From the NCBI GenBank assembly GCA_018136815.1, contig CM030931.1, positions 4,346,148-4,410,147 of the forward strand: a DNA stretch of 64,000 nt, read 5' to 3'. The notes beneath the pieces are model-generated. The model was not told where the DNA came from. It saw nothing but the letters and a program-made list of their open reading frames with translations, and did no database searches. Position numbers and translations under genes: made by a program. Origin of the DNA: Isochrysis galbana (lineage: Eukaryota; Haptophyta; Isochrysidales; Isochrysidaceae). Below are positions 30,301 to 42,324 of this stretch, piece by piece (within the stretch, counting starts at the first letter, position 1; the number at the start of each line of letters is the position of its first letter).

Positions 30301-32375
30301 GGGTGGAGCTGTTTTGGTCTTCTTGCCAGGGATGCGCGAGATTGAGGTCTGCGCCGAAAGACTCAAGGTGAGAGGCCTAGACGCTCATAACGTGGGATCC
30401 TGTCGTCAGCGACATGAAAGCGATCTAGGAGCGCATGATATGCTCTTATCATGTCAGTCCCCCCCCCCCCCCACACACACACACACACATTGTAGGCGTC
30501 CGGCTTGCCGTTGATGTTGGTGCCACTTCACTCGAGCCTGACGGCAGAAGCGCAACTCGCTTGCTTCGTGCGACCCCCGAGCGGTCTTACCAAGGTGTTT
30601 AAGCCGCCGGGATTGTGGTCGTTTGCTGCCCGTTGATGGAGAGGGTTCTCACTACTGAGACAAACTCAGTTCATCAGTCTCCCATGTGCTACGCAGGTTG
30701 TCCTCGCCACCAACATTGCCGAGACGTCCATCACCGTAGATGATGTCACTGCCGTGATCGACACTTGCCGCCATAAGGAGAACCGCTATGACCATCGCCG
30801 GCGCCTAGAAGCCTTGGTCGAAGACTTCGCACCGCGAGGCTGCATGACTCAACGGCGAGGCCGGGCGGGCCGAGTTGCCGCCGGCATGGCGTTTCATCTC
30901 ATCACCTCGCATCGCTACACGCTTCTTCCGGCGCAGCAGACAGCGGAATTGCTTCGAGTCCCCTTGGAGAGAGCAGCCCTACGTGCCAAAAGGCTGTTTC
31001 CGGACATCCCTGCTGCCCATACGTTGTCGGAGCTGCCGCAGCCGCCGTCGGCACAGGCTATCCGATCTGCGCTGGCAACGCTAATTTCTCTCGGCGCCAT
31101 AGAACCGGCAGTGGAGAGGGGAGTTGGGCGTGCCGCAGCACAAGAGGCTTTGACGCCTCTTGGATGTCATCTCGCCGTATTGCCGCTTGACGTCAGAATA
31201 GGTGCGCCCTTCCTCGAGTTGCCTCAGCGTGTTCGCCTTCGGCGCCGGTGTCCTTGCGCCGCGGCAGTGGCTGTTTTTAGTGGGCTAATTGCTGTGCGCA
31301 TCGAAGCTGTACGGCGCCTTGTCATGGATCCTCATATCGTCCCATTGCCGCTCATTCGCTTTTGCAGGCAAACTTGTTCTTCTCGGCGCAATGCTTGGCG
31401 CCAGAGATGCAGCCACAACGCTTGCTGCTACACTCACGCATCGCTCGCCCTTCTCCGCGGCGTTCGGTTCACCCGGCGTCCAAGCCGAAATCGATATGGC
31501 GAAGCTGCAGCTCGCCATTGGCGGCTCCGATCACTTGACACTGCTGAATGCATACGACAGTTGGAGGGCTTGCAAGTCGTCGAAGGTGCTCACTAGCGCG
31601 ACGCAATTGTAATCCTGCACCTTGGGCTTTGCCACACAACGCTCAATACTCGTCTCCGCATTTCTCCCTGTAGGAGCGCGCTGCCTTCTGCCAACAATTC
31701 TGGCTCTCCTTCAAACGTCTCGAAGCGATCGCCGCCACCAAAGAAGAGCTCAATGTAGCCCTGGCAGACATTGGTATGGGTAGCGGAGCCGCCGGGCGTG
31801 GACGGCCCACTAGCGGCCGCAGTCGAAGCGACCAGCCCCTGCCGGAGCTGCTCAAAGCGTTGCTCGTCGGTGCAATGTGGCCCCGATGCGCAAAGGTCGA
31901 GGCGCCTTCAGACTCGAGGGCACGGGGCCGTGGTGCGGAGGCTGACGCTCCGCCTGTGCCGCCAAAGATCAAGATCAAGGATGACACCGGCGTTGCCTCG
32001 GCCACCTTACATCCATCTTCTGTCTTGTACCGGCTCGCCCAATCGCTCCGCCCCGCGCACATCATCTATTCGGAAGCAACACGCGCAGGAGCTGATGGCG
32101 CTATCCGTTTAAGGGATGCTACGCCCATTTCCTCGTTCTCGTTGTTGCTGTTTGGAGGGCGTCTATATCATGACGCCAAGGCTGGCGTCATCGGCATCGA
32201 TGATGGGTGGATTCGATTTCGAATGGCTGCAGATGTAGCCGACCTCATTCTTGCTGCGCGACGACAGCTGGACGCGTTACTCAAGAAAAAATGGGAGGCA
32301 CCACAAGACGATACGAGTGCTCAGTCTGAAAAGCTAATTCGTGCTGTGCACGAGCTTCTTGCAATGGGCCGATGA
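27356..32375 (+). CDS. DExH-box RNA helicase (DHX29/DHX57/DHX36-like)
   Basis: ATP-dependent RNA helicase of SF2. Seven exons: 27356-28915, 29165-29803, 30008-30367, 30496-30594, 30697-31201, 31368-31585 and 31674-32375. All six introns are GT-AG and all joins are frame-consistent, giving about 1360 aa. The ATG at 27356 is the first in frame (a TTG lies 19 codons earlier). N-terminus: Gly/Arg/Gln-rich. About residues 160-215 carry two W-x-x-(F/L)-x-x-x-(E/G)-x-x-AA-x-x-LGY-x-x-x-x-W units. Helicase motifs: I GETGCGKST (about 348), II DEAH (about 450), III SAS, then ILELTGHTIDEREEW, V TNIAETSIT and VI QRRGRAGR; winged-helix/ratchet region (LDVRIGKLVLLGA) and an OB-fold-like end. Low-complexity insertions occupy exons 2 and 3. 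Size fits DHX29/57 (ribosome or RNA surveillance), but the exact orthologue is unsure. Confidence 0.92.
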
Positions 32376-33272
32376 GACTGATCGACCGCTAGGCGCAGAC
32401 GTGTTGCACACATGTTGCGAGTCAGAACACCCTTTGCCGGCGACCAACACCCGGAACTCGTGAATCGGATGCATGCGCAAGAAAGCAGAACTCTACCCTC
32501 CGTAAATCCCGATGCAGTTACCACAGAAGAAAGACCGGAAGCGATTTCGTCATCTCGCGAATTGCCGACAGCCAATCCTACCACGTGTGGCCTGTATTTT
32601 TGTCGCCTGAGGGAATGCAAATGATGTCATGAATTGGTTCCATTTGGTAGCCCGATTTGATCGAACGCCCAATTGTGGCTGTAGCGCACAACCAACCGCT
32701 CTCCACCGCTCTCCAGCACACCGGGACGGGTAGCCTCAGCACCTCGCTGCTTTGGTAGCCGGCGAGCGGTATGTGCGCGGCGTCGTGCAAACGCAAGCTC
32801 GTCATCGGCCAGGGCCGCGCTCACGTCGTCCGCCCACCATTTTGGAGCCGATGTGTAGGATCTATCTAGGTCGTCAGGAGAAGGAGCTCTGCCTTCTTCC
32901 CCGTGCCCTACTGTCCTACCCATCCCCTTCCTACCCACCCCCTTCCCACCCACCCCTCTTGTTTCTGTATTCAACCGTCGTTTTGCATGCGTCTTGGTTT
33001 TCATAAAAATATTAGTAGTTGTAGTACCTACTATAGTATCATGGTATGATACAAGTATGAAGAAGTACCGGTGCATTCATATTATTAGCACTCTCTATGT
33101 TATGTGAACAGTATGAAGACGTACTAGAGTAGTACCATGAAGCAAGACACTCGCATGTGTAGCACGGGCCCATTTTTGGAATGCGCTCTCGCGGCCCCTG
33201 CCGCGTCTTCCGCACAGCCCTTTCCCTCCCCTCCGCGCTCCACCCGTTCTGTTTCCGCCGCCGCCGCCGGCG
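32376..33272. other. intergenic, nothing recognised
   Basis: Between the helicase end and PGAM5. It holds CCTACCCACCC-type pyrimidine runs at 32920-32960 and an AT-rich patch at 33003-33060. No convincing gene or repeat. Confidence 0.5.
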
Positions 33273-34728
33273 ATGCGGCGCGTCTTTGACCTCAGCCGCC
33301 GGCTGCGGCACGCTGGCTGGCGTGTAGCAGCTCGTGGGTGCGAGGCGGGATGGGGCTCACGGCTTGCGGCCACGGGGGGTGCGCTCGCTACCCTCGCCGC
33401 CTCCGCCGCCCTCTCCACCGCAGCGTGCGACAGCAAGCATTACTTCCAGCCCTTGGCACCGTACCCTGAGTGGGATCCGAACTGGGATTTCCGTGGGCCT
33501 CCGCTAGGCCAGCAGCGCTCGCAGCCGTCTGGGCCAGTGCGTCACGTCATTCTCGTCCGCCACGCTCAGTACGACGAGCGTGAGCGAGACGACGCAATGC
33601 GTGTGCTCACACCGCTCGGCCGGCAGCAGGCGGAAATCACTGCCGAGAGGCTGGCAGAGATAGCTCGTGCGACGAGGGGCCGCGTGCGCATCCATTCGAG
33701 CACGATGACGCGCGCACGGCAGACCGCTGAGATCATTCGGGAACGGCTCGGCCCAGGTACGCTGTCTGGCTCTTGCCGCTCACGCCTTGCATTGTATCAC
33801 TGAATCTTGCGATTTGGTTGCTCTGATTCTATCCAATGGTGTGCCTCCGAATCGCGCGTCGCTTTGCCTTTCGACAGATGTGGTTGTGATGCCGCCTGAC
33901 CCAAACCTTGCCGAGGGCTGGCCAGCTGTGGCGATCCCTAGCCGGTCAATGGCGCAGGTGAGCAACGCAACACAGCGCGCAGTGGTGCCCAGCGGTTGCT
34001 CTAACCCAGTCATGGACTACGTATCTTGCTGTTCTAATGGGTGGCATCCATCTTTTTTATCCATAGGCCGAGGAGAGATTTCGAGACTCCGCACGAATTG
34101 AGGCAGCTTTCCGATCACTCTTCTACCGTGGGAGATGGGCACCTGATGGCCCGGTGGACTTGAAAGCTGCACCACGCGACGAGGTGAGTGTGTGGGACCA
34201 TTCCCCTAATCAACAAGTGCTCTGTTAGCTCCTGCTGCCGCACCATGAGGGGGCGTAGGCCCACTTGCGGGAAGGCGTTGTAGCTAGCGTAAGCTATCGA
34301 CGCGCTGACGTGTTTGCGGCATGCCCCCTCAACGATGCTTTGCACGTGTTGCTGCGGTCAATAATTCTTTCACACAAGCTCGTTCTCACCTATGCCTCAG
34401 GTGCATGAGTATGACATTGTAGTCTGTCATGCGAATGTGATTCGGTACTTTGCTTTGCGCGCGTTGCAACTTCCGCCTGAGGTACGTGCACTTTAGACGC
34501 GCTCTTTCAAGCTCGCTCTCTTGATTTGAAAATAACCACATCTCACGTCCCACGATCGTTGTGGCTTTGGGCGCGCAGGCATGGCTTCGCCTCTCCACAT
34601 TCAACTGTTCTATCACCTATTTGGTGGTGAGGCCGACAGGTGGCGTCTCCATGCGCAGCCTCGGAGATGTGGGTCACCTGCCGCTGGAGATGACCACATT
34701 TTCGCTACACAGAGGTCTCGAGTGGTAA
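33273..34728 (+). CDS. PGAM5-type histidine phosphatase (mitochondrial Ser/Thr phosphatase family)
   Basis: Five exons: 33273-33756, 33878-33957, 34067-34183, 34401-34481 and 34579-34728. All introns are GT-AG, and the predicted length is 303 aa. The N-terminal 50 residues are basic, then Ala-rich and hydrophobic ([20 protein letters not shown]), fitting a mitochondrial presequence with membrane anchor as in PGAM5. Next come the W-D-x-N-W-D segment ([12 protein letters not shown]) typical of PGAM5, and [10 protein letters not shown] with the phospho-accepting His at about 97. [13 protein letters not shown] gives the conserved Arg. Exon 4 carries [20 protein letters not shown] with the second catalytic His. 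The end, [18 protein letters not shown], also matches the family. PGAM5 works at mitochondria in stress and dynamics signalling. The protein appears complete. Confidence 0.93.
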
Positions 34729-35903
34729 GAGTCATCGTGAGGAGTGGGCGCTCAACAGTCTTGGAAGTGTACCAATGTGATGAAGGCGTGGCCTTGGAAT
34801 CAAGTTCGGATGTTTAGCTTCTGAGCAACCATCCCGCCGTGAGCATATATGGCTACATGCAAGCATGCATGCAGCCTGTAATTTCAGCGCGAAAAAGTCC
34901 CTCAAGTTCTCGGGCAGAGCGAGGGCCTCTCAGCCCACAGAAGCAGGAGCTCTCGCCACGTCGGCATCTCAGCTTGTCCCGTATAGGGGCGTTTGGCATC
35001 AGACTAGTGACTAGTGCTAGAAATTTGCGGGTGCTGCTTTTGCACAGACTGGCATGTAAGGCTCGGCTGCCTGCCGTCCGCACTGCGTAGTGCGCAGCAT
35101 GCCTCCCATCTCCTATGCCGCTATACCCCAGCCCGCGTAAGCTGGCGCCAGCCTGCTTGCGCGCCGGCCCTAGTTGCAATATTCGCAGCCGCCATCGCCG
35201 TCGCGCATTCAGCCGCGGCTCGTGCACTCGATATTGGCGGGCGGTGAGGATACCTGTATTGTCACATGCTGCGCGCTCAAATCTCTTTGGTTTTGGTGTT
35301 TATCTTTTATTATACGGCTCCTGGCGGCAGGGCGAAGCTCCGCAGCAGCTCAGCAAGGCTGTAGGCCAATAGAAACGCGCGCATGGCTGCGTGGAGCTCG
35401 TGGATCTATCGCTAGCCGCGCGCCGCTACAACGATCAACGTAGAGCAGCACATAATCGAGCCGCGAAACGCAACGCCGCTGCACGGTACCTGCACGGCCA
35501 CTGCGTCGCCTACAGAAAACGTGCTAGCAGACGTATAGATAGGGCATGTGCATGTGCATGCAACAATAAACTCTCTTTGGTCATACATGGTGCGCAAAAG
35601 AGTCGCCTCGAACTGAATTGCTCCCCTTCATGACAAAAGATCCATGCTGTGCACGGATGGATGGAGAGGCGTCCGATGCATGAGATTGGGTGCACCCTAC
35701 TCCTCCCTCAACATATTCACACGCGCGATGGACGAATGGAAACACTGCATGCAACATGTTGGCACGTCAAAATACACGTGGCTCCGATGTCAAGCGCATA
35801 GGTAGTGTAGTGAAGAGCGAGTGTAAACGAGTGATGTACGAGGCCGAGTCGAGCAGCAGCCTACGTGGGCCGCATCTACTACGAAGGAGCGGCGTCCGAG
35901 AGG
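34729..35903. other. intergenic between two converging genes, nothing recognised
   Basis: 3' flanks of the PGAM5 and J-domain genes. Short ORFs only. ATGCATGC-type palindromes occur at 34857-34872 and 35546-35560. No repeat family assigned. Confidence 0.5.
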
Positions 35904-38900
35904 CTAGGCGGACGGTAACTCCTCGCCGACTTTTTCACGCGCACGAAGCGCCTCGTGCGTAGAGCAGTCGCACCCACAGCAGACACACAGCATGGCAAGT
36001 GAAGGGGCATGTGCCAAGCTCGTCGCGGGTTGATATCCCGGACAAGCGTTGCAGGCAGGGCATTGGCCACGCAGGACGCCCGCATAGTCCTCGCAGGGTT
36101 CGAGGGCGTTCTCGCGCGGCGCGGGTGGCCACGGCATCGATGCGGTCTTGAAGGCTTCCTCTAGCTGAGAGAGCGCCTTTGTGCGTTCGCGCTCGACCTT
36201 CCGTGCCCGTTGGCTCGTCAAGACGCGGGCTTCCCGCTCGCGTGCATCAACAGCGCTCATCTTCTTGGGTGTGGCAGAGCCCAGGGATGGCCAGACTGCG
36301 CACCCGCGGTCGGTGCGCACGATCGTTGCACTGCCGGGAGGCAGACCAACGGCGGCAAGCCCGAGCGAGCAGTCGTCCACTTGGGAATGAGCAGCGATGC
36401 CCCGCAGCCTACGCCAAGAGATGCGGTGGCGGGAGGCGGGAGGCTTGACTGCGGGTAGGCCGACGAGATACGGCAGGAGTCTGGGCCACGTGCGCTCCTC
36501 GGCCGCCGCGGCATCGGGTTCGTTGCCAGCGCGGCCGAGAAGCGAACACGCATGGTCGAGAGCGATGATTACGCCGCCAGAGCAGTGGCAACGGTAGATG
36601 GCCAACGCTGTCTCGTGCGTTAGCACTTCGCGTGCGGCCGAGAGACCGCCGTCGAGATATTCGCGCTCCGCACGCATCCACGACACCTTCTTCTCTTCCT
36701 TGAGCACCTCGTCCTCCTCGGATTCGGCCTCTAATGCCGCGACCCCAGAGCCGGTCGCAGAGAGCAACGGGCCGGTCGAAGAAAATGCGCGAACGAAACC
36801 CCGGCCACCTACGAGCTCCACCCAGCCGGATGCCGAGACGGCAGTCCCCGCCACGATGGAGCCAGCACGCAGGAGACCCATGACTTCAGAAGTGTACGAT
36901 GGCGCGCTGCGCACACGAACACCTGGCTGGCGCACCACCCGATACTCCTTCGTAGCGAACGAATCCTCGCCGACCGCAGGCGTCTCGTATAGGACAGGCT
37001 CGGATTCCTTGGGAACGAGCTTCCCCACGCGAGGATCGAAGATCATCTTGGGCTCCACAGACTGGCTTGCGTGCACCGCCTCGATGAGGACAACCGAAGC
37101 GTTTTCGACCTCGTCCTCCTCGTCCGGAAGCAGTGGCATTTCCGTCCCCCGTGTCATGTGGATGACCCGCCAACGCATTTGAGGCAGCACGGCCTTCCAC
37201 ACATCCATCACCTGTGCTGCTACTGCTGAGGGCGAGACGCTGGCAGGCCCACCCGCCTCGCTGCCGACGATCAAGAGCACGGCAGTCAGCATGGACGCCG
37301 GCGAAATGAGGCTGGCGAGCAAGCGTCGCTGTGCCGCCTTTTTTGCAACCGCGACGGCCTGCGCTGCCGCCTCGGGACCCAACCCGACCGCCGCGAGAGC
37401 AGCGGCTGACGGTGGGGACGGCTCAGCAGCCATCGCGTCGACCGCGCGCGTAGAGGCAGCATGCCGGATGGCTACACTGGCGAGGACAGCAGGCAGCAAG
37501 CTGCCCAGAATGGATGAGCGAAGAGCGGTCGGCGGCATAGATCGTGGCCGGCCGAATCCGCCTTGCGACGTGAACAAGCCGATGGGCGGCAACCTGAATA
37601 TCTCCGGCGGCAAATGCACCACGCGCCGCTTGCCCGGCGGCGACACGGCAAACTTGACGACGAGATCGCCTCGTTCGGCGCCAACGAAGGCGGCGGCTTC
37701 CTCCTTTGCCATCGTGGCCACCGTTTTCTTCTCGTTCAAACCATAGCGCAGTTCCTGCGTGTGTGCGTCCAACGAGTAGATAAGGCGGCCAGCAACTTGG
37801 GCGGGAGCCGCTCTGACCGGCGAGGTCCGGACCAACTGTTTAGTGGGTGCGTACCTGCTCCTTGTCGTCGAGCTCTCCCGTACCGCGCCGCGCATCCTCA
37901 CCCGCGGCCAGCAACGGCACGCCCTTGCCCCTAACAATGGCCTCCCCCCATCCGGACCGGTCGTATCCAAGCGCAGCCGCCAAGCAATTGCCCACCGCAA
38001 TTGCGTACCCATAGTTGCCCTTCTCCTTCTTGACCGGGCCTTGCCAGTTGCGCTCCAGCTCGAGGGTGGGCACGATGGCAGTGAAAAGTAGGGCCTCAGC
38101 AGGCATCGGCGACTCGTGGCGGTACCAGAGGTCCACACCCACACGTTCGTAGACGTCGTGCACCGTCTAGAGGGTCGCGCGGTGGCACATGAGAGGCGGT
38201 CAGTCGCGGACCACGCAAGCGGTCGGACAAACGCGCGAATGTTGACCCAGGAGCACAAGAGAGCCAACCCAGGAGCTCGCGCGCCGCCACGGAATCCAAT
38301 CGTCTCGACACTTATGTGCCCGCCTATATCTCTCCCATGAGAGTGTCACTATACCTGGTGCGTTATGAAGACGAGATCCGACTTGCCAGCGGTCGACACC
38401 TCACCCTTCTCTTTGAACCAAAATGTGGCACCTGGTGTTTCGCCTGGCCGAACCTTGAGCGTGAAGACGTCGTCATCCTTCCTCTCCCACCTGGATGAGT
38501 AAGTCCATGAGGTACCCGTAGCCGTTAGCGTGCGTGACTCTACGGACCCGCCGCGTTTAACGGTCTTGGCCTGGCAAAGCAGATGCGCGCCGCGTGCTGG
38601 CACATCGCGCACTTGGTCCCCAAGAAGAGGCCCCTCTTGTAGCGCTGATACTTGAGGCAACCGCAAAACATCTCCTCGAGGGAGAGGACGACCTGAAGGC
38701 CGATGCGGAGGGGAAGCCTTGATTCCGTGGCGAAGTGCAGCGCCTACCGCAATTGAGGCATATCTGAGATGATATTTTGGTTGAGGCCAACGCACCTCGA
38801 CACAACTTGGTGGCGGCTTGGTGGCCTCATCTGTCACCACGACTCCTGCTTCGTATTGAGCCTCGAGCCGATCGCGCGCTTTATCATAAGCCTGCAGTTG

Positions 38901-39800
38901 GGGACCAAATGAACGGCATGAGCAGGGCTAGGGCGGTGTTGGTCAGCTTGCACGGGGCCCATCTCGTATGCGTAGAGTGAATCCGTGCGACTGCAGCTTC
39001 ATCTTAACACCAGCGCCTCATGCGACGCGCCGCGCCGGCACTCGCGTCAGGCGCCTCGAGCAACGTGCGCTCACCTGTCGGGTCGCGGGCTCGCTCAGCA
39101 CTGCGTAGGCCTCCTTAACCGTGTGAAGCTGCTGCTCGGCGTCGAGACGCTCCTACAGCAAGTAGCAGGCGGGACTCAACGCACAAGCCCGATAGTGCAA
39201 TGAGCTGGGTTTGCGCCAGGAGGTACTTCCCCGTTGGCCCAGCTAAGGCAAGCCATGCGGCGGGCTAATCGCGGTGGGATGCGCGCCCGCTTCCCAACCT
39301 GCGCAGGTCGTGAGCCCATCTTGTCGGGGTGCAGTTTGAGCGAAAGCTTCTTGTACGCATCCTTGAGCTCCGCCGGCGTGCAGTACTGCTCAACGCCTAG
39401 CTCCTATGAGTGTACGACGCCAAGGCTTGGGGCTCACCATCGTAAATAAGAGAGCGCCGCAGCGTTGGCAGGAACGCCGCGCGCGCCGTGCCCTATATAC
39501 CGCATAATAGTCTCTGAACTTTGAAAACGGCAACATCTTGCTCCGGTCGAGGTCGAGCGCCGTTTCCTTGAAGGTGGGGTCCCTCCGCCTGCGCTCATCG
39601 AGCCGCCGCTTGATCTTCTCTATTTCCATCGCTGCTGCCGCCCTCTGTCGCTCAAGCGCCTCGGCTGAGAGCTGGATGGGCGGCGCGCCCGGCTTATTGC
39701 AATCGAGCACCCTGGGGGCAACCTTGGAGCGCAGCTCGGCCTGCGCTGCCTGGCGCGCGACCGCAGGGTCGTAGGCGACGAGGTTGTTACGGCCAGACAT
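35904..39800 (-). CDS. J-domain (Hsp40) protein with a long novel C-terminal region
   Basis: Eight exons on the - strand: 39501-39800, 39299-39403, 39075-39152, 38796-38891, 38613-38743, 38355-38490, 37902-38166 and 35904-37810. Introns have GT-AG ends and frames agree throughout, giving about 1005 aa. Residues 1-85: charged, helical (RQRAAAAMEIEKIKRRLDER). About 93-160: J domain (FRDYYA-ELGVEQYCTPAELKDAYKKLSLKL-HPD, then VKEAYAVLSEP), HPD at 125-127. About 195-340: DnaJ-type substrate-binding region (QVVLSLEEMFCGCLKYQRYK, VFTLKVRPGETPGATFWFKE, GKSDLVFITH, HDVYERVGVDLWYRHE) without a zinc-finger domain. Then hydrophobic helices (about 460-560), a bacterial-SH3-like segment (EYRVVRQPGVRVRSAPSYTS ... 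WVELVGGRGFVRA), a coiled stretch and a terminal Cys cluster (CPACNACPGY, CVCCGCDC). The J domain should stimulate an Hsp70. I know no family with this order. Exon 5-6 borders are the least certain. Confidence 0.8.
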
Positions 39801-40616
39801 CTTGGGGAAGGATGGGAAGCGAAAGAGAGGGAAGGGGAGGGAGGAAAAGAGGGGGAAAGGGGGGTGGGGTTTGGGGGGGCAATGAGGACGGGGAGAAGGA
39901 GGGAGAGAGGGAGAGGAGGGAGGGGAGGAGCAAAGCGGCGAGAGCCGCGCGCGGAGGTTGCGAGAGAGATCCGATCCACACCCTTTCTCGTTTCTCCTTT
40001 CTCTCTCTCTCTCCTCGACTTCTTCTCTCTCTCTCTCCGTCTCCCTCCCTCGGTATGTTCCCATGTTTCTCTCGCTCTACGAGATTATTGTAGAATCTCC
40101 GCCTCCTCGCCCGATCCCCATCCCCCCTTTCCCTCTCTTTCTTCTCGCCTCGTTCGTTCTTCTATATTAGGTCGCGTTCCGTCGAAAATGGACTAGATAA
40201 TTTTATTTTTAGTAATTCAATTAAAAGGTAAGTTAATGTTGTTTTATTATGTATTTTGTACTAAAATTGGCATCCGGGAGAGATCAATTTTATTTTTATT
40301 AACTCTAAGAGGTGTGGTCGCGTTCCGAGGGTGTGAGCCATCAACAATGGCGGGACCGAATTGGGGCGGCCGTTTGCCACCAAAAGGGGCTTCCTGCTTC
40401 CCGGTCTTGGTGCAACTTGGTGGCTTCTAGCTTCTAGCCATCGACGCCGGTGCGAGGGCGTCACCCTCCGCAGCAATATTTTGTTGTCGTCCAAGCTGAG
40501 CGTTCCACTAGAAGAGACCGCAAGTTGCCGCAAGCCCTTTCCTCAAGCCAACTCATCCAACTCCGACTCCGACTGCGGAGAGCAACTAACTAGTGCGGTC
40601 AAACAGTTTTTTTAGG
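39801..40616. other. purine/pyrimidine-rich 5' flank of the J-domain gene
   Basis: 39805-39960 is a purine tract on the + strand (pyrimidine in the gene's sense), followed at 39995-40060 by CT runs. 40160-40185 holds CGTTCCGTCGAA, a word also seen near 14050 and 24655. The rest is AT-rich (40195-40300) with no gene. Confidence 0.5.
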
Positions 40617-40672
40617 TGTAAGTGTAAGTGTCAGGTGTTAGGTGTTAGGGATAGGCGTTAGGGTTAGGGGTA
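40617..40672 (+). repeat. degenerate telomere-like repeat tract
   Basis: Successive GTGTAAGTGTAAGTGTCAGG, GTGTTAGGTGTTAGGGATAG and GCGTTAGGGTTAGGGG blocks. The last part contains two true TTAGGG units; the others are one- or two-base variants. It is a short interstitial tract, not a chromosome end, since genes continue on both sides. Confidence 0.6.
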
Positions 40673-40940
40673 AAAATGACCGTCTCCATCTCATCAGGGT
40701 TGAGGTTGAGCGTTGCTGGGGCTGGGGCTGGGGCCCCGGGGCCCCACCATCGCCACCCCGCCACTCTTGTGACTCTTTGCCGGCGCCTTAGCTCGCGGTC
40801 GTTTGTGCCTCCGGGCTGCCCTCTCCCTCTGCCCTCACCGGCCTACCGCCTACCGCTACCGGCCTTGGCGTCATTGCGCCATCGCTCTATCTCCTCTCTC
40901 CTCTCTTCCACCGGCACAAACTATTGTTATAGTTTTAGCA

Positions 40941-41378
40941 ATGGAGCGCGCGCCGACCGCTCCCCTCTCCCAGCCCCCCGCCGCCACGACGCCCCAACGG
41001 GGCCGCCCCAAGCCGCCGGAGCCGAAGCGCTCGCAGGCCTCCGCACCGCCCGACAACGACGTCGAGATGGCGCCGCCATCCTCGCCTCCCCGGCAGCCGG
41101 CAGCCACAGAAGCAGGGAACAGGCAAAGCCCTGGCAGGTCCGTTAGGTCGATCTTAAGGGCGATCCTTACGAGATATCACCTGCTAGTAACGGCGAAGGT
41201 CAGTTTCTTTCAGAGGCTAAAAAAACAACGAGAGAATATGGGGTTACACGCCCCGAGCAACAAACATATTAAGAAAATGATAAGCCCGCTGTACACGGTG
41301 GACAAGGATTTCAACATAGGAACGTCGGAGGACCTCTTGCAAGCGGCAAGAGGTCTGGACCTACGTCACATCACCTAA
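40941..41378 (+). CDS. small Pro-rich ORF with the mobile-element type start
   Basis: 145 codons from ATGGAGCGCGCGCCG, the start context shared with 21685 (-) and 61639 (-). Just upstream, ACTATTGTTATAGT is a weaker version of the leader hairpin. Residues 1-65 are Pro/Ala/Arg-rich (PPAATTPQRGRPKPPEPKRS). The second half is different, basic and helical (SVRSILRAILTRYHLLVTAK, FFQRLKKQRENMGLH), and ends DLLQAARGLDLRHIT. A GT within the Pro-rich/basic border (GGCAGGTCCGTTAGG) could be a splice donor, so the true product may differ. Probably a mobile-element ORF. No enzyme motif. Confidence 0.4.
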   Translation: MERAPTAPLSQPPAATTPQRGRPKPPEPKRSQASAPPDNDVEMAPPSSPPRQPAATEAGNRQSPGRSVRSILRAILTRYHLLVTAKVSFFQRLKKQRENMGLHAPSNKHIKKMISPLYTVDKDFNIGTSEDLLQAARGLDLRHIT

Positions 41379-41700
41379 AGTAGCTAAACCTCTTAGTCGG
41401 AATCACAGCGGTTATTAAAGAGGAGCCTAAGACCTAAGATATTTAAGGGAGGATAACCCGAGCCAACACCGGAACAAAGGACGAACCACAGTCTCCCGCC
41501 CCCTTCTCTCCAACTCCTGGCCGAAGCAGCGCGCGCGGGCTCCCCGGAACCAGCTTCTCCGAAAATGAGGGAACTGGGAAAGGGGGAGGGGGTTGTTAGG
41601 GGTTAAGGTCGGGTAGAAGGGAGGTACACTAGCACACTGCCTCACGCCGCACACGTAGCGGGGAATTTTAAGAAGAAGAAGATTTTTTCCCCTCTCTTCC

Positions 41701-41752
41701 ACCGGCAGAGAGTTGGAAGAGGCGCGCACTTGGCCTCTTCCAACTCTCCGGT
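41701..41752. repeat. long perfect hairpin
   Basis: ACCGG plus AGAGTTGGAAGAGGC pairs with GCCTCTTCCAACTCT plus CCGGT. That is a 15-bp perfect stem with a 9-base loop, and a further 5-bp CCGG stem beyond a 3-base bulge on one side. It is not near a recognised gene end. Could be a structured RNA, a small-RNA precursor or a decayed inverted-repeat element. Confidence 0.6.
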
Positions 41753-42181
41753 TTAAGGAAGGATTGAGGATCTTGACTTCTTTGAACGAGCTCTTCAAAC
41801 CTTCTTCAAACGTCAAACGTTGTTCCAACCCCCACAACGCCCCCCCCCCCGATTGCTACCGGTGAATTAAAAGAAAACATTCCTAAGAGTAAAGAAGAAG
41901 ATAAGTCTGTGTCTGGCTGGCTAGGGGCGGTCGAGGGAGGGGGGCGGGGGGATTATTCCTTTCTCTCTTCTTCCTCGCAACCCTTTCTCCTTTCTCCTCC
42001 TTCTCATACGACAGGGTGATAGATTATCCTTTGCTCACTGTTTCCTGGGTGTCCACGCCTCCCACCGACGGCCTCGCCTCTTCACGTCACTCTCTCTCAT
42101 GGGAGAACGTCCTCCCCCTTTTCTCTTACCGGTCGGTCGGCTTCTTCTCTCTCCCATACGCCCCTACTCCTACCTCGCACT

Positions 42182-42182
<1 letters not shown>

Positions 42183-42218
<36 letters not shown>

Positions 42219-42238
42219 CCCCCCCCCCCCCCCCCCGC
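42183..42238 (+). repeat. (CT)n then poly-C tract upstream of the small membrane protein gene
   Basis: About 17 CT units run directly into about 18 C, ending roughly 90 bp before the start codon at 42325, with short CA-rich repeats between. Position suggests 5' leader or promoter; the run could also be a sequencing or assembly weak point. Confidence 0.65.
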
Positions 42239-42324
42239 CTCTTCCGCCTCTCCCCAATCCCCTCTCCCTCCCACCACACACTACACACACTACACACACA
42301 CCCTACACACACACGACATACACA

